A stretch of DNA of 64,000 nucleotides from NCBI RefSeq assembly GCF_002252585.1, contig NZ_NQLD01000006.1; one strand, written 5' to 3'. Positions 34,714 through 45,297 of the stretch are shown here, in pieces. The notes under the pieces are model-generated. The model worked only from the letters and a program-made list of their open reading frames with translations. It was not told where the DNA came from and made no database searches. The DNA is from Methanocatella intestini. Its GTDB lineage: Archaea > Methanobacteriota > Methanobacteria > Methanobacteriales > Methanobacteriaceae. The translations under genes were made by a program, and so were the position numbers. Position 1 is the first letter of the stretch; every line of letters starts with the position of its first letter.

Positions 34714-37559
34714 TAAGGACTGATTTTTATTGTGTTTCCTGTTTGGAAGTCATTCCAGTAGGAAGTTATGATGTATTCGCCGCTCATTAATCTGATTCCT
34801 AAGCTTGCAATACCATCTTTATTAGTAACTTTATGATAGAAAACACCATTTACGTTAAATGATACGTTTTGGTTAGCTAATGGTTTACCTTGACCATCTA
34901 AAGTTAAAGCAGTGAAATTGCTGCCGTCAAGGTACTTCATGGAGAGATCTTTTGTTACTAAAGTTGGCAAGACAGTGACTTTGTTTCCAATATCCAATCC
35001 GTCATACATTGTTGTAATAGTGTAGTTTCCTGGTCTTAAAGCTATTCCTAAGCTTGCAACACCATTTTCATCTGTTTTTTTGTGATAGAACACACCGTTG
35101 ATGTTAAATGTTACTTCTTTGTTTACTGCTAAAGATCCGTCTTTATTGTAGACAGTTGCTTCAAATCTAGAAGCATTTAAGTAATATTTGGTTAAATCGT
35201 TTTGCATGATTAATGATTTTACAGTTATGTTAAATCCTTTTTCTTCGCCGGTTACAGGGTTGTAAGCAGTTAAAATGTAAGATCCAGGTCTTAACATAAT
35301 ACCTAAATCAGCCATACCATCTTTATCAGTCTTTTTGGTATAGAAAACACCATTAATATTAAATCTGATTTCCTTATTAGCTATTGCTTTTCCAGTGCTG
35401 TCAGTGAATTTAGCATGGAATCTGGTATCATTTTGATACATTTTAACCAAATCATCAGCTACAATTGTCGGATTAATAGTTACAGTAATGTTTTTAGATA
35501 CATTATTATACACTTCTGAACCATTATATGAAACAGTAGTTCCATATACACCAGACACTAAATTAAGTCCCATAGAAGCAGTACCGTTAGCATCAGTAGA
35601 TTTAGCATAAGTTTTACCATTAATAGTAAAGTATACAGTAGCATTAGCTATAGGATTGCCTTTAATATCAGTTAAAACAGCAACCATTTTAGTACCATCA
35701 TGATAAATCATCACAATATCTGAAATGTTTAAATCAACTTTCATTGGAGTAACAGTTAAATTAAATACATTATTAGAAACCTCATAAGTTTTATCTCCTG
35801 AATAGGTAACATTTACTTTGTAATCACCAGCAATTAAAGAGTTGATTTTTACAGTAGCTACTCCACCAGTTACATTTACTTTGTATGAATCTTTTCCAAT
35901 AGTAACATTGACAACACCAGTTGCATCTTCAGGTAAAATTATAACAAGAGTTGAATTCTCACCAGCAATGATTTCAGTGTTGTTTAAAGTTATATTATAA
36001 TCAGAAATTTTACCGATTGAAAAAGTTTTAGTAATGTTGGTTGAGTTATATTTAGCATTACCATTATAAATTACAGTAACATTATAATCTCCAGCACCTA
36101 AAACTCCCAAATCATGAACAATAGTTTGTGAAGCGTTGAAATTAATAGTTTCAGATTTTCCATTAAACTTAATAGTTACATTACCATAAGCATCAAATGG
36201 TAAAACATTAATTTTAATTGTAGCATTTTCATTTATATTAGCAATTACATCTACATCAATAGAAGCTCCGGTAGGAGTGTTGTTTTCTATTATAGTATCA
36301 TTGATTTTTGTAGTAACTGCATTATTTCCATAATAAGTTTTAGAAATAATATAATTGTTAGTTATAGAATTATTGGTACCTGCAGAAACATATATACCAT
36401 AATCTTTATCAGAAATAACTAAATTATCGAAAACAGTAGCATTGTTTGCTCCATTAATTTGAATTCCATAACCAGTAGCATTAATCATATTCTTTTCAAT
36501 TACTGCAGTTTCTTTTCCAAGCAAAATTCCAATATAATCTGAGTTTATAGTATTACCTTCAATGATAAATGTAGCATTACTCCTAGTAGATCCTACCTCA
36601 ATTGCAGTTTTTGTATTAACAAAAGTGTTGCCAGTTAAAATTATTTTTTCCACATTACCTTGAATACTGACACATTTCATTGCATCAGATACTAAATTAC
36701 CAGCAAATGTGTTTTGACCAACAGCATATTTATCATTAGCCATTATTCTAATACCCCAGCACATTGCACTATTCATACCAGAAGTTCCATTTAAATAATT
36801 ATTTTCAAATACATTAAACTCACTGATACCAGAATTTAGTGTAACACCAGGAATTGTAGGTAAGAAATAAATAAGATTAGCAGAAGTAGAAAGTATATTA
36901 TTATTAGATACATTATTATAACTTGATACAGATACTAAAAAAGTAGATTTACCTCCCCATGCACCAGCATTTTCTTTTATTGTACTTAAAGTATTATTTC
37001 TAATATTACAATATGTTGCATTTGCTAAAGCAATAGCAAAGTTTGCTGATGAGTGAACATAAGAATTAATAACATTTATACTTTTAGTATGTTGAATTAA
37101 AATTGGTATTAACTGAATCTTATTATTATTCACCCATTGTGTAACATTATTTTCAATAGTAATACCATCAACAGTTGCACCTTCACTTCCCGGAACAAAA
37201 TTAAAACCAACGTTAGTTAAAGTAATATTTGAACCAGCAGGCAAGATAGTTAAGTTTTTATTTATTACAAAATATTTATCAGATACATTATCAAATTTTA
37301 AAACATCCCCTTCACTGAAAGGAGCATCTTCTAATATATCACCAGTCATATTATTAAAATATGTTTCATAATTGTCATTTGTTATTGTATATTCATTATT
37401 ATCATTAGTACCAATTTGACCATCCATAATAATTGAATCTACAGGAATATCATCAATATTAATTGATTCAACAGTGCTGTTTACATCTTCAGCAGCACTT
37501 ACAGCACCAATTGAAATGATAAACATTAAAGACAATATCATTAAATATTTAAAATTCAT
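34713..37559 (-). CDS. Adhesin-like protein, type A (beta-helix plus Ig-like repeats)
   Basis: A 948-residue secreted protein. A signal peptide (about 1-22, MNFKYLMILSLMFIISIGAVSA) is followed by a right-handed beta-helix with repeated Asn-rich turns (about 110-430), two Ig-like repeats with YNVTVIYNGNAKYNST-type strands (about 450-630), and four C-terminal repeats of about 75-80 residues with the core FNINGVFYxKKTDxDGxAxLGIxLxPGxYxIT. No C-terminal helix or sorting tail is visible, so attachment may depend on the C-terminal repeats. Many N-x-S/T sites suggest glycosylation. It belongs to the large adhesin-like protein class of Methanobrevibacter. GGAGG precedes the ATG. It is a paralogue of the 1571-residue gene at 40349. 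Confidence 0.85.
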   Translation of the reverse strand: MNFKYLMILSLMFIISIGAVSAAEDVNSTVESINIDDIPVDSIIMDGQIGTNDNNEYTITNDNYETYFNNMTGDILEDAPFSEGDVLKFDNVSDKYFVINKNLTILPAGSNITLTNVGFNFVPGSEGATVDGITIENNVTQWVNNNKIQLIPILIQHTKSINVINSYVHSSANFAIALANATYCNIRNNTLSTIKENAGAWGGKSTFLVSVSSYNNVSNNNILSTSANLIYFLPTIPGVTLNSGISEFNVFENNYLNGTSGMNSAMCWGIRIMANDKYAVGQNTFAGNLVSDAMKCVSIQGNVEKIILTGNTFVNTKTAIEVGSTRSNATFIIEGNTINSDYIGILLGKETAVIEKNMINATGYGIQINGANNATVFDNLVISDKDYGIYVSAGTNNSITNNYIISKTYYGNNAVTTKINDTIIENNTPTGASIDVDVIANINENATIKINVLPFDAYGNVTIKFNGKSETINFNASQTIVHDLGVLGAGDYNVTVIYNGNAKYNSTNITKTFSIGKISDYNITLNNTEIIAGENSTLVIILPEDATGVVNVTIGKDSYKVNVTGGVATVKINSLIAGDYKVNVTYSGDKTYEVSNNVFNLTVTPMKVDLNISDIVMIYHDGTKMVAVLTDIKGNPIANATVYFTINGKTYAKSTDANGTASMGLNLVSGVYGTTVSYNGSEVYNNVSKNITVTINPTIVADDLVKMYQNDTRFHAKFTDSTGKAIANKEIRFNINGVFYTKKTDKDGMADLGIMLRPGSYILTAYNPVTGEEKGFNITVKSLIMQNDLTKYYLNASRFEATVYNKDGSLAVNKEVTFNINGVFYHKKTDENGVASLGIALRPGNYTITTMYDGLDIGNKVTVLPTLVTKDLSMKYLDGSNFTALTLDGQGKPLANQNVSFNVNGVFYHKVTNKDGIASLGIRLMSGEYIITSYWNDFQTGNTIKISP

Positions 37560-37744
37560 TAATGAATTTCCTCCATTTTAATTTAATCAAAAATATTAGT
37601 AAAAATATCAACTATTTTTGACAATTTAATATATTGAACTTAATATATTTAAACTCACTGATAAAACAATAAAAAAACAGATATATTACCATGTTAAACA
37701 TATTAATTAATGTGACTAAAAAAAAATAAAAAAAGGTTTAAAAA
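37560..37744 (-). promoter_or_regulatory. Leader of adhesin A1 and gap after B1
   Basis: The upstream region of A1 shares a block with that of A2 (45065-45200). Reading on the minus strand it contains a TATA-like GAGTTTAAATATATTA (37641-37656), TGTCAAAAAT (37614-37623), TAATATTTTTGATTA and then AAATGGAGGA before the start. The A2 leader has TGTCAAAATT and AAATATTTTTGATTA at the same relative places, so the promoters and leaders appear to be duplicated with the genes. Confidence 0.5.
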
Positions 37745-40165
37745 TTATTTTTTCTTATATCCAATAGCAAGTAATGCAAATATAGCTATAATAACTACAA
37801 TAATAAGAATTAAATAATTATTATTTTCAATATTTTTAGAAACATTGCTTTTTTCAATTTCATGAGCTTTTGGTGAAGAAGAATGACTATTTGAAATTGG
37901 AATAGATTGACCAGCACCAACATTTGATTTTGTAGATTTAGATTCAATAGGATTTCCACTATCACACCCAGGAGTTTCTTTAGATGAAGTTAATTTGTCT
38001 AAAATATCATCAACATCAGAATTAATACTTGAATCAGTAAAATTACTTTCAATATTATCCTCATTGTGATTTTTATTATTGTTTTCAGAAGTAGAATTAT
38101 CTGAGATATCCGTACCATTAGAAGTACTATTATCTACAACAGTAGAATTATCAGGAACATCAGTACTATTAGATGGTTTATCTTCCACAGGAGGTTGATA
38201 TTTTTTATTAAAAGAATCAAAAATATTTTTAATAATCTCTTGAATCATATCAAAAATAGGATTACTATCATCTCCATATTTTTCATTTGCATAATCTTTT
38301 AAAGTAGAAGCATTATTTTTAAATTGAGTATAATCTTGGATATTTCCAGTGTAATCTGTAATTTGATTTTCACCAAATATAACATCATTAAAGTAATAGA
38401 AATCACTGTCTGTTTTAAATAATAATCCCATAGTATTTTCAATAATATTTCCAATAATTTCAAACTTAGAATTATCTAAATCAAAGACACTGCCTCCATT
38501 AAGAGTATTATTACCAAAATAGTTATTTGAAACTTTAACTGTAGGCATTGATGCAGATATCAATCCTGATCTATTAAAAATTTCATTATTTATAAAGAAA
38601 TTTCCTTCAATTACAACCTCATCATCATAATGAGATTTGATGAAAATTATTCCACCACATGATCCTTTAATATCACCCATATTAGACTTCAAACCATCAA
38701 ATATGTTTCCTTTAATTAAAGTCCTATTTGTATTTAAATCAATTCCAGTTCCAAAATTAACTGAATTTCCACCTTTAAAATAATTATTTGTAATATTAAG
38801 ATCATTTCCAATATATGTATGAATACCCATACTATTATTAATAAATATATTACTGTCTATATTCACCATACTAGCATTATGTAAATATATTCCTATGAAA
38901 GAATTGTTAAATATATTATTCCTAATAGTTACATTAGACTCCTCAGTAACATAGTTTTCTGGGAATGCCTCTAAAAATCCTTCATAAGCAATTCCATTAC
39001 CATTTTCAAAATAATTATATTCAATAACTTCATGCCCTCCTTTAGAAATGAAAATATTAGCACCATCCAACATTTTATTTCCACCAGTATTATTAATAAA
39101 AGTATTATTGAAAAATACTGTACTATGACCACGAACATAAATAGATATACCTAAACTATGTTTTGATGCACTGTTATTTAAGAAATAATTATTTGCAATA
39201 TAACTATTATTACCTACAATATATAATACAGGATTATAAGCACTATTATTTAAAAAAGTATTATTAATAGCTGTTACTTTTAAGGTATAAACAGAAGAAA
39301 GACCCTCATTTGATATTTTAAGTTTCAAATAAGAAGATGCCATTGAGTATATCTCATTAGAATCAAATAAGTTATTTATAAGTGTAGATTCTGGAGATAT
39401 TGTGTAAATTGCAGATGCATATTTCCAATTTAATTGCGTACCCTGATTTTTAGTATAACCATAAATAAAATTTTTACCAAAAACAGAATTTCCAACAGTT
39501 AAATTTCCACCACAATCATAAATAGCTCCTCCATATTGAATTCCATTTTCATACCAATCTTTATTATACAATCCATTATGAACAAACTTAGAATTAATAA
39601 CTTTTAAATTAAATCCACTATTAAAAACTGCTCCACCTTTTAATTCACCGTTTCTGATAGTTCCCAAATTATTAGCAAAATAGGAATTTTGAATAATTAA
39701 ATTATCTTGAAGATTATATATGGCTCCACCACTAACTGAAACCGTGTTAGATTCAAATGTACAATTATTTAAAATCATGGTCCCATTATTGTAAATAGCA
39801 CCACCAAAAGTTGCTTTATTATTTACAAAAGTACAATTATTTAATATTAAAGTACCTTCATTGTAAATAGCACCACCATTGATTCCTTTAGCATTTGTTA
39901 AATTCAAGTTAGATAAAGTTAACTTACCATTACTAGAAATATTAAAAATAGTATTTTTATTATTGGCTGAAATAGTAGCACCATTTTCAGAACTAATTGA
40001 AACATCATCATCAATTAAAATAGTATTATCAACAATATAATTAGAATCATCTAAGACAACATTACTGTCCAAAGTCATATTATTCAAAGAATCAACTGCA
40101 GAAACTGAATTAATACACAAAACAAACAACAATCCTAAAAATAAAAATTTTAATTTACAATCCAT
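37745..40165 (-). CDS. Adhesin-like protein, type B (GGAIYN beta-helix, C-terminal anchor)
   Basis: An 806-residue secreted protein. A signal peptide (MDCKLKFLFLGLLFVLCINSVSA) leads to a right-handed beta-helix that opens with four GGAIYN repeats near residues 95-160, typical of Pmp-like/polymorphic surface proteins, and continues as NNTFxNNxA repeats to about 600. A Ser/Thr/Asn-rich stalk (about 665-760, VDNSTSNGTDISDNST) carries KSTKSNVGAGQSIP. It ends with a membrane helix (NYLILIIVVIIAIFALLAIGY) and Lys-Lys-Lys. The helix-plus-basic tail looks like a sorting or anchor tail. GGAGG precedes ATG. It is a paralogue of the 876-residue gene at 45298. Confidence 0.85.
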   Translation of the reverse strand: MDCKLKFLFLGLLFVLCINSVSAVDSLNNMTLDSNVVLDDSNYIVDNTILIDDDVSISSENGATISANNKNTIFNISSNGKLTLSNLNLTNAKGINGGAIYNEGTLILNNCTFVNNKATFGGAIYNNGTMILNNCTFESNTVSVSGGAIYNLQDNLIIQNSYFANNLGTIRNGELKGGAVFNSGFNLKVINSKFVHNGLYNKDWYENGIQYGGAIYDCGGNLTVGNSVFGKNFIYGYTKNQGTQLNWKYASAIYTISPESTLINNLFDSNEIYSMASSYLKLKISNEGLSSVYTLKVTAINNTFLNNSAYNPVLYIVGNNSYIANNYFLNNSASKHSLGISIYVRGHSTVFFNNTFINNTGGNKMLDGANIFISKGGHEVIEYNYFENGNGIAYEGFLEAFPENYVTEESNVTIRNNIFNNSFIGIYLHNASMVNIDSNIFINNSMGIHTYIGNDLNITNNYFKGGNSVNFGTGIDLNTNRTLIKGNIFDGLKSNMGDIKGSCGGIIFIKSHYDDEVVIEGNFFINNEIFNRSGLISASMPTVKVSNNYFGNNTLNGGSVFDLDNSKFEIIGNIIENTMGLLFKTDSDFYYFNDVIFGENQITDYTGNIQDYTQFKNNASTLKDYANEKYGDDSNPIFDMIQEIIKNIFDSFNKKYQPPVEDKPSNSTDVPDNSTVVDNSTSNGTDISDNSTSENNNKNHNEDNIESNFTDSSINSDVDDILDKLTSSKETPGCDSGNPIESKSTKSNVGAGQSIPISNSHSSSPKAHEIEKSNVSKNIENNNYLILIIVVIIAIFALLAIGYKKK

Positions 40166-40194
40166 TTACTTTTCACCTCCATTTAAATTCATAA

Positions 40195-40216
40195 ATAGTC
40201 AAATAAATAGGACTAT
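40195..40216 (-). promoter_or_regulatory. Inverted repeat in the leader of adhesin B1
   Basis: ATAGTC (40195-40200) and GACTAT (40211-40216) are inverted and 10 bases apart, about 30 bases before the ATG. The same arms, extended to ATAGTCAA/TTGACTAT, occur in the B2 leader at 47956-47989 with a different spacer length. Both precede AAATGGAGGTGAAAA. Upstream, both have AAAGTTTTAAATAT as a TATA-like box. Confidence 0.5.
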
Positions 40217-40327
40217 CAATTAATCTATTAAACTACACCATATTTAAAACTTTTATATGAATAATAAAAATATCATATTTAAAAAAAGAAGATAAAAAGA
40301 CCAAATAAATAATATAAAAAAAGAAAA

Positions 40328-40352
40328 TTAAGAGAATATTAAATTCCCTTAA
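40328..40352 (-). terminator. Hairpin terminator of adhesin gene A2
   Basis: TTAAGAGAAT (40328-40337) and ATTCCCTTAA (40343-40352) form a 10-bp stem with one G-U pair in the minus-strand transcript. T-rich sequence follows. The stem includes the stop codon TAA (40349-40351), as for gene A1. Confidence 0.65.
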
Positions 40353-43300
40353 GCAATTGTAATATTGTTTCCAACTTGATAACCATTCCACATTGAAGTA
40401 ATAATGTATTTACCTGCATTTAAATTTATATTTAAACTTGCAACACCATCAGCACCTGAAACTTTGTTGTAGAATACACCATTTACATTGAATGTTACAT
40501 TTTGATTAGCTAAAGGTTTACCTTGACCATCAAGAATAGTTACATTAAATTTAGAACCATCTTGGAACTTCATAGAGAGATCTTTAGTTATTAAAGTTGG
40601 CATGACAGTTATGTTGTTAGCTCTTTCTTCACCGGTTGCTGGGTTGTAAGCTGTTATAACATATGATTTTGGATCTAATTTGATAGTTAAACTAGCTGTA
40701 CCATTTTCATCAGTTACACGGGTGTAGAACACACCGTTAATGTTGAATTTTACAGTCGTGTTTGCTAATGCTTTTCCGTTGCTGTCTAAGAATTTAGCTA
40801 CATATTTTGTTCCGTTGCAGAAGTATAATGTAGTGTCATTTCCCAATACAGTGTTTTTAACTGTTACTGTTGCATTAGCTGTTGCTTTATCATAATCTTT
40901 GGTTCCGTTAAATACAGCATTTACTTTGTATTCGTTAGGAACTAATCCGATACCCATGGAAGCTGTGCCGTTTTTATCAGTTGTTTTAGCATAAACTTTG
41001 CCGTTTACTGTGAAGTAAATAGTTGCGTTAGCTATTGGGTTTCCAAATGTGTCAACTAGTTTAGCTGTGAGATTTTGAGCACCTTTGAAGTATTTTACAA
41101 CATCGTCCATTGTTAAGGTGGTTTTAGTGTTTTTATTAACTGTTATAGTTCCATTAACAATCATAGAATCATATTTATTGTCTCCAGTGTAGAATGTGAC
41201 AACTTTATATGTTCCTTCTTTTAAATCAGGGATAACAACTTTAGCAACACCATTATCAACACTACCTTTATACTCTTTACCATCAATAGTAATTATAACT
41301 TCACCAGTTCCATCATCAGGAACAACCACAGTCACAGTAGCATTCTCACCCTCAATAATATCCACAATATCAACAGTCACATTATAATCAGATACTTTTG
41401 CAACACGGAACTGAGTAGTATTTTCACCAGGTAAATATTTGTTATCACCAGAGTATTTTACAGAAACATTGTAGTTTCCTTTAGCTAAATCAGAAATAGT
41501 AACACTAGCAACACCATATTTAACAACAGCCACATAATTTTTACCATTAACAGTTATAGTAACATTACCATTAGCATCATCAGGTAAAACCACATTAACA
41601 ACTGCATCTTCACCAACAACAATATCATCAACATTAACAAGAACAGAAGAAGGTAATTTAGATATGGTAAATTTAGTAGAATTACTACTTGGTAAATATT
41701 TATTATCTCCAGCATAATTCACATTAACATCATAATCACCAGCAACTAAATTAGAAATAGTTAAAACACCTTTACCATCAACAATAGCAACATTATAAGA
41801 CCTACCATTAACAGTAACATTAACCACACCAGAAACAATACATGGAACAGACACATCAATAACAGCATCCTCACCAACAACAATATCACCAACATCAACA
41901 ATCACACTAGATGAAACTTTTGACACTGTGAAATTAGCAGAATTACTACTTGGTAAATATTTGTCATCCCCACCATATTTTACATTAACATTATAGTTTC
42001 CAGCAACTAAATTAGAAATAGTTAAAACACCTTTACCATCAACAATAGCAACATTATAAGACCTACCATTAACAGTAACATTAACTACACCAGAAACAAT
42101 ATCCGGAACAGACACACCAATAACAGCATCCTCACCAACAACAATATCACCAACATCAATAATAATAGTCACATTATATTCAGATGCTTTTGCAACATCA
42201 AAGTGAGTAGTATTTTCACTAGGTAAATATTTGTTATCACCAGAGTATTTTACAGAAACATTGTAGTTTCCTTTAGCTAAATCAGAAATAGCAATATTAG
42301 CAACACCATATTTAACATCAACTACATAATCTTTACCATTAACAGTTATAGTAACACTACCAGTAGCATCATCAGGTAAAACCACATTAACAACTGCATC
42401 TTCACCAACAACAATATCACCAACATCAACTGCAACAGAAGAAGCTAATTTAGATATGGTAAATTTAGTAGAATTACTGCTTGCTACATATTTATTATCT
42501 CCCGCATAATTCACATCAACTGCATAATCACCAGCAGCCAAATTAGAAATAATTAAAACACCTTTACCATCAACAATAGCAACATTATAAGACCTACCAT
42601 TAACAGTAACATTAACTACACCAGAAACAATATCCGGAACAGACACACCAATAACAGCATCCTCACCAACAACAATATCATCAACATCAACTGCAACAGA
42701 AGAAGCTAATTTAGATATGGTAAATTTAGTAGAATTACTGCTTGATAAATATTTGTCATCTCCTAAGTAGCTTGCACTAATATTATAGTCACCAGCAACT
42801 AAATTAGAAATAGTTAAAGTTCCTTTACCATCAACAATAGCTACATCATAAGATTCATCATTAACAGTAACATTAACTACACCAGAAACAATACCTGGAA
42901 CAGACACACCAATAACAGCATCCTCACCAACAACAATATCTTTAACATCAACTGCAACAGAAGAAGCTAATTTGGATACTGTGAAACGAACTGTAGTTTG
43001 TGCTCTATTATTTTTAGTGTCTTCCGGTGCAATAAATTGAACCAAATAACTTCCTGCAGGCAAATCAGATATTTTTCTTGATTCTTGACCATATATATAG
43101 AAAGAATCATATCTATAATAATTTGAATTGTCTAAACGAATAACTAATTCAACTTCTATAGAAGATACAGATGAAGACACATTAATAATAACATCTTCGC
43201 CACAGTTAATAGAACTAGCATTAATACTAAGGACTGGGTTTAATTTATTCACACTAAATGATGCTGAAGCAAATGAGTCTTTATAATAATTTTGACCTGT

Positions 43301-45064
43301 GAAATAAGCAGATACATCATATTTACCTGCTTTTAACCATTTTACTTCTAAAGTTCCAATACCATTTTTAATAACTACATTATAAGTTTGACCGTTTACA
43401 ACAACTTTTACTGTTCCATTTATTCCAGGAGTAAGTGTTACATTAATTACTGCAGTTTCATCAACATTAACATTACCTACAACAAGTTTAATTCCAGTAT
43501 TGATTTTATCAACAAAGAAAGTTTTAGTAACAGTAGTGCCATTAAAATTATTATTACCATTATAAGTTACAGTAATATTATGTTCTCCAAATTCTAATAA
43601 TCCTAAATCATAAACAAGAGATCCTGAACCATTAAAATCAATAGTTTCTATTTTTCCATTGAAGCTAATAGTTATAGTACCATTAACCATAGGTGAAAGT
43701 TTAATAGTAGCTGTAGCATTTTTAGTTATGTCTGCATCTATAGCAACATTAATATCCAAAGGTCCATTGCCAGATACTTTACTTTTATCTTTAGCTTTAA
43801 CAGCATTATCTCCTTTAAATGAACTAGAAACAAGATAATTACCCATAACAGTTACATTATTACTCCTACTATCAGACCATACAGCATATTGTCCTCTAGC
43901 AACAACATGATTATTTAAAATTAATAAATCAGAAGAAAATGGTTTTAAAAATATTCCCCTATTTCCAGCATTAATTACATTATCTTCAATTGTTGCAGAT
44001 CCTCTTGTAATTACAATAGCATCAGTAGTTGCAGTTATATTATTACCGTAAATATATGCTTTTTCAACAACTGCTCTTTGATGAACCATTTCTATACCTG
44101 TTCTTACATTAATAAAAGTATTGTTTATTATAGTTGTACCATTTACATCATCTTGAATATAAATACCATCATATGCATTAGATATAGTATTTCCTATAAA
44201 TGTATTTTGACCAATAGTTTTACCAACATTTGAATTACCTTGTAATTTAATAGCATAACACATTGCACTACTTATACCATTTCCATCAAGAATATTATTT
44301 TTAAATAAGTTACCTTCACTAACACCAGCTACAGCAAGAGATGAAAAACCTAATCCAACAAAAATAACATTTGCAGATTTAGAATACATCTTATTATCAG
44401 TTATATTATTATAGCTTGATGAAACAATATTCACAGGCACTTTACCTGAAGATTGAGAAATAGTATTATTTCTAATATTACAATAAGATGCATTTACCAT
44501 ATAAACAACATTATTTGGAGCTGGTACAGTACTTGCTGATGAATAAAGATTGGAATTAATAACTGTGATATTTTTAGTATGCTGAATTAAAATAGGTATT
44601 AAAAATACAGCATCATTATTACTCCATTTACCAACAGTATTATTAATAGTTACTCCATTTACAATAGAACCTTCACTTCCAGGAACAAAATTAAATCCTA
44701 CATTTGTAAAAGTAGTATTAGCCCCAGCAGGCAAAATAGTTAAATTTTTACTTATTACGAAACATTTATCTGATACATTATCAATTTTTAAAACATCCCC
44801 ATTATTAAAAGGAGCAGTATCTAATATATCACCAGTTTCATTATCAAAATAGTTTTCATAATTATCATTTGTTATTGTATATTCCTTAGCATTATTTGCA
44901 TAAATAGGACTATCCATAATAACTGAATCAACTGATACACTATTTATTGCTGTATCTGCATCAACTGTATTATCTACAGTATTATTTACATCATCTGCAG
45001 CACTTACAGCACCAATTGAAACAATGAACATTAAACATAAGAATATTAAATATTTAAAATTCAT
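40349..45064 (-). CDS. Large adhesin-like protein, type A with tandem Ig-like repeats
   Basis: A 1571-residue secreted protein. It has a signal peptide (MNFKYLIFLCLMFIVSIGAVSAA), a beta-helix (about 120-440), three diverged Ig-like domains (about 450-695), seven Ig-like repeats of 87-90 residues at residues 697-1309, and three C-terminal repeats with the core FNINGVFYxxVTDENGxASL. The ending matches the A1 protein (DGQGKPLANQNVTFNVNGVF). Units 1, 2, 4 and 5 share IVSGVVNVTVN and SYNVAIVDGKG; units 3 and 6 share DDATGSVTITVNGK-like text. No terminal helix is present. The repeats probably act as a length-variable stalk that holds the beta-helix away from the wall. Confidence 0.88.
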   Translation of the reverse strand: MNFKYLIFLCLMFIVSIGAVSAADDVNNTVDNTVDADTAINSVSVDSVIMDSPIYANNAKEYTITNDNYENYFDNETGDILDTAPFNNGDVLKIDNVSDKCFVISKNLTILPAGANTTFTNVGFNFVPGSEGSIVNGVTINNTVGKWSNNDAVFLIPILIQHTKNITVINSNLYSSASTVPAPNNVVYMVNASYCNIRNNTISQSSGKVPVNIVSSSYNNITDNKMYSKSANVIFVGLGFSSLAVAGVSEGNLFKNNILDGNGISSAMCYAIKLQGNSNVGKTIGQNTFIGNTISNAYDGIYIQDDVNGTTIINNTFINVRTGIEMVHQRAVVEKAYIYGNNITATTDAIVITRGSATIEDNVINAGNRGIFLKPFSSDLLILNNHVVARGQYAVWSDSRSNNVTVMGNYLVSSSFKGDNAVKAKDKSKVSGNGPLDINVAIDADITKNATATIKLSPMVNGTITISFNGKIETIDFNGSGSLVYDLGLLEFGEHNITVTYNGNNNFNGTTVTKTFFVDKINTGIKLVVGNVNVDETAVINVTLTPGINGTVKVVVNGQTYNVVIKNGIGTLEVKWLKAGKYDVSAYFTGQNYYKDSFASASFSVNKLNPVLSINASSINCGEDVIINVSSSVSSIEVELVIRLDNSNYYRYDSFYIYGQESRKISDLPAGSYLVQFIAPEDTKNNRAQTTVRFTVSKLASSVAVDVKDIVVGEDAVIGVSVPGIVSGVVNVTVNDESYDVAIVDGKGTLTISNLVAGDYNISASYLGDDKYLSSSNSTKFTISKLASSVAVDVDDIVVGEDAVIGVSVPDIVSGVVNVTVNGRSYNVAIVDGKGVLIISNLAAGDYAVDVNYAGDNKYVASSNSTKFTISKLASSVAVDVGDIVVGEDAVVNVVLPDDATGSVTITVNGKDYVVDVKYGVANIAISDLAKGNYNVSVKYSGDNKYLPSENTTHFDVAKASEYNVTIIIDVGDIVVGEDAVIGVSVPDIVSGVVNVTVNGRSYNVAIVDGKGVLTISNLVAGNYNVNVKYGGDDKYLPSSNSANFTVSKVSSSVIVDVGDIVVGEDAVIDVSVPCIVSGVVNVTVNGRSYNVAIVDGKGVLTISNLVAGDYDVNVNYAGDNKYLPSSNSTKFTISKLPSSVLVNVDDIVVGEDAVVNVVLPDDANGNVTITVNGKNYVAVVKYGVASVTISDLAKGNYNVSVKYSGDNKYLPGENTTQFRVAKVSDYNVTVDIVDIIEGENATVTVVVPDDGTGEVIITIDGKEYKGSVDNGVAKVVIPDLKEGTYKVVTFYTGDNKYDSMIVNGTITVNKNTKTTLTMDDVVKYFKGAQNLTAKLVDTFGNPIANATIYFTVNGKVYAKTTDKNGTASMGIGLVPNEYKVNAVFNGTKDYDKATANATVTVKNTVLGNDTTLYFCNGTKYVAKFLDSNGKALANTTVKFNINGVFYTRVTDENGTASLTIKLDPKSYVITAYNPATGEERANNITVMPTLITKDLSMKFQDGSKFNVTILDGQGKPLANQNVTFNVNGVFYNKVSGADGVASLNINLNAGKYIITSMWNGYQVGNNITIA
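41138..42976 (-). repeat. Seven tandem 261-270-bp coding repeats with higher-order period
   Basis: The region is 1839 bases, which equals five units of 261, one of 270 and one of 264 bases. A landmark (CAGAAACAAT) recurs at 41830, 42091, 42622 and 42883, giving steps of 261, 531 and 261. A second landmark (CAGGTAAAAC) recurs at 41581 and 42373, a step of 792. The order of unit types from the N-terminal side is alpha-alpha-beta-alpha-alpha-beta-gamma. This indicates that a three-unit block was duplicated as a whole. Confidence 0.85.
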
Positions 45065-45200
45065 TAATACAAATCCTCCATTTTATATATAATCAAAAAT
45101 ATTTGTAGAAAAATAAAATAATTTTGACATATTTCAATATAGTTATTAAATTATTTAAATATATATTTTCAAAAAAAGAGAAGTAAAATTAAACAAAAAT
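45065..45200 (-). promoter_or_regulatory. Leader of adhesin A2
   Basis: Reading the minus strand, AAAATATATATTTAAAT (about 45155-45172) is a TATA-like box. It is followed by TGTCAAAATT (45120-45129), AAATATTTTTGATTA and AAATGGAGGA before the ATG at 45064. The last three blocks are shared with the A1 leader. Confidence 0.5.
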
Positions 45201-45262
45201 AAGTTATTTGCAACAGATATACTTAAATTGTATTATAAAAAAACAAACTATTTAAAAAAAAA

Positions 45263-45279
45263 GAGGAAATAAAAACCTC
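45263..45279 (-). terminator. Possible terminator of adhesin gene B2
   Basis: On the minus strand GAGG, a nine-base loop and CCTC are followed by nine T residues (45254-45262). The stem is short, so the T run carries most of the support. Confidence 0.4.
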
Positions 45280-45297
45280 ATTGAAAAATTTTAAAAA

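Noticed and set aside
34713..37559. LPxTG-type sorting signal in adhesin A1
   Set aside because: No LPxTG-like motif, hydrophobic tail or basic end is present; the protein finishes within an Ig-like repeat.
41138..42976. Regular repeats that might be taken for a CRISPR array
   Set aside because: Units are 261-270 bases, continuous and in frame with an Ig-like protein; no short direct repeats with unique spacers.
43388..43597. Plus-strand open frame inside adhesin A2
   Set aside because: Shadow of repeat DNA on the coding strand, with Ile/Ser/Asn/Tyr low-complexity composition and no start signal.
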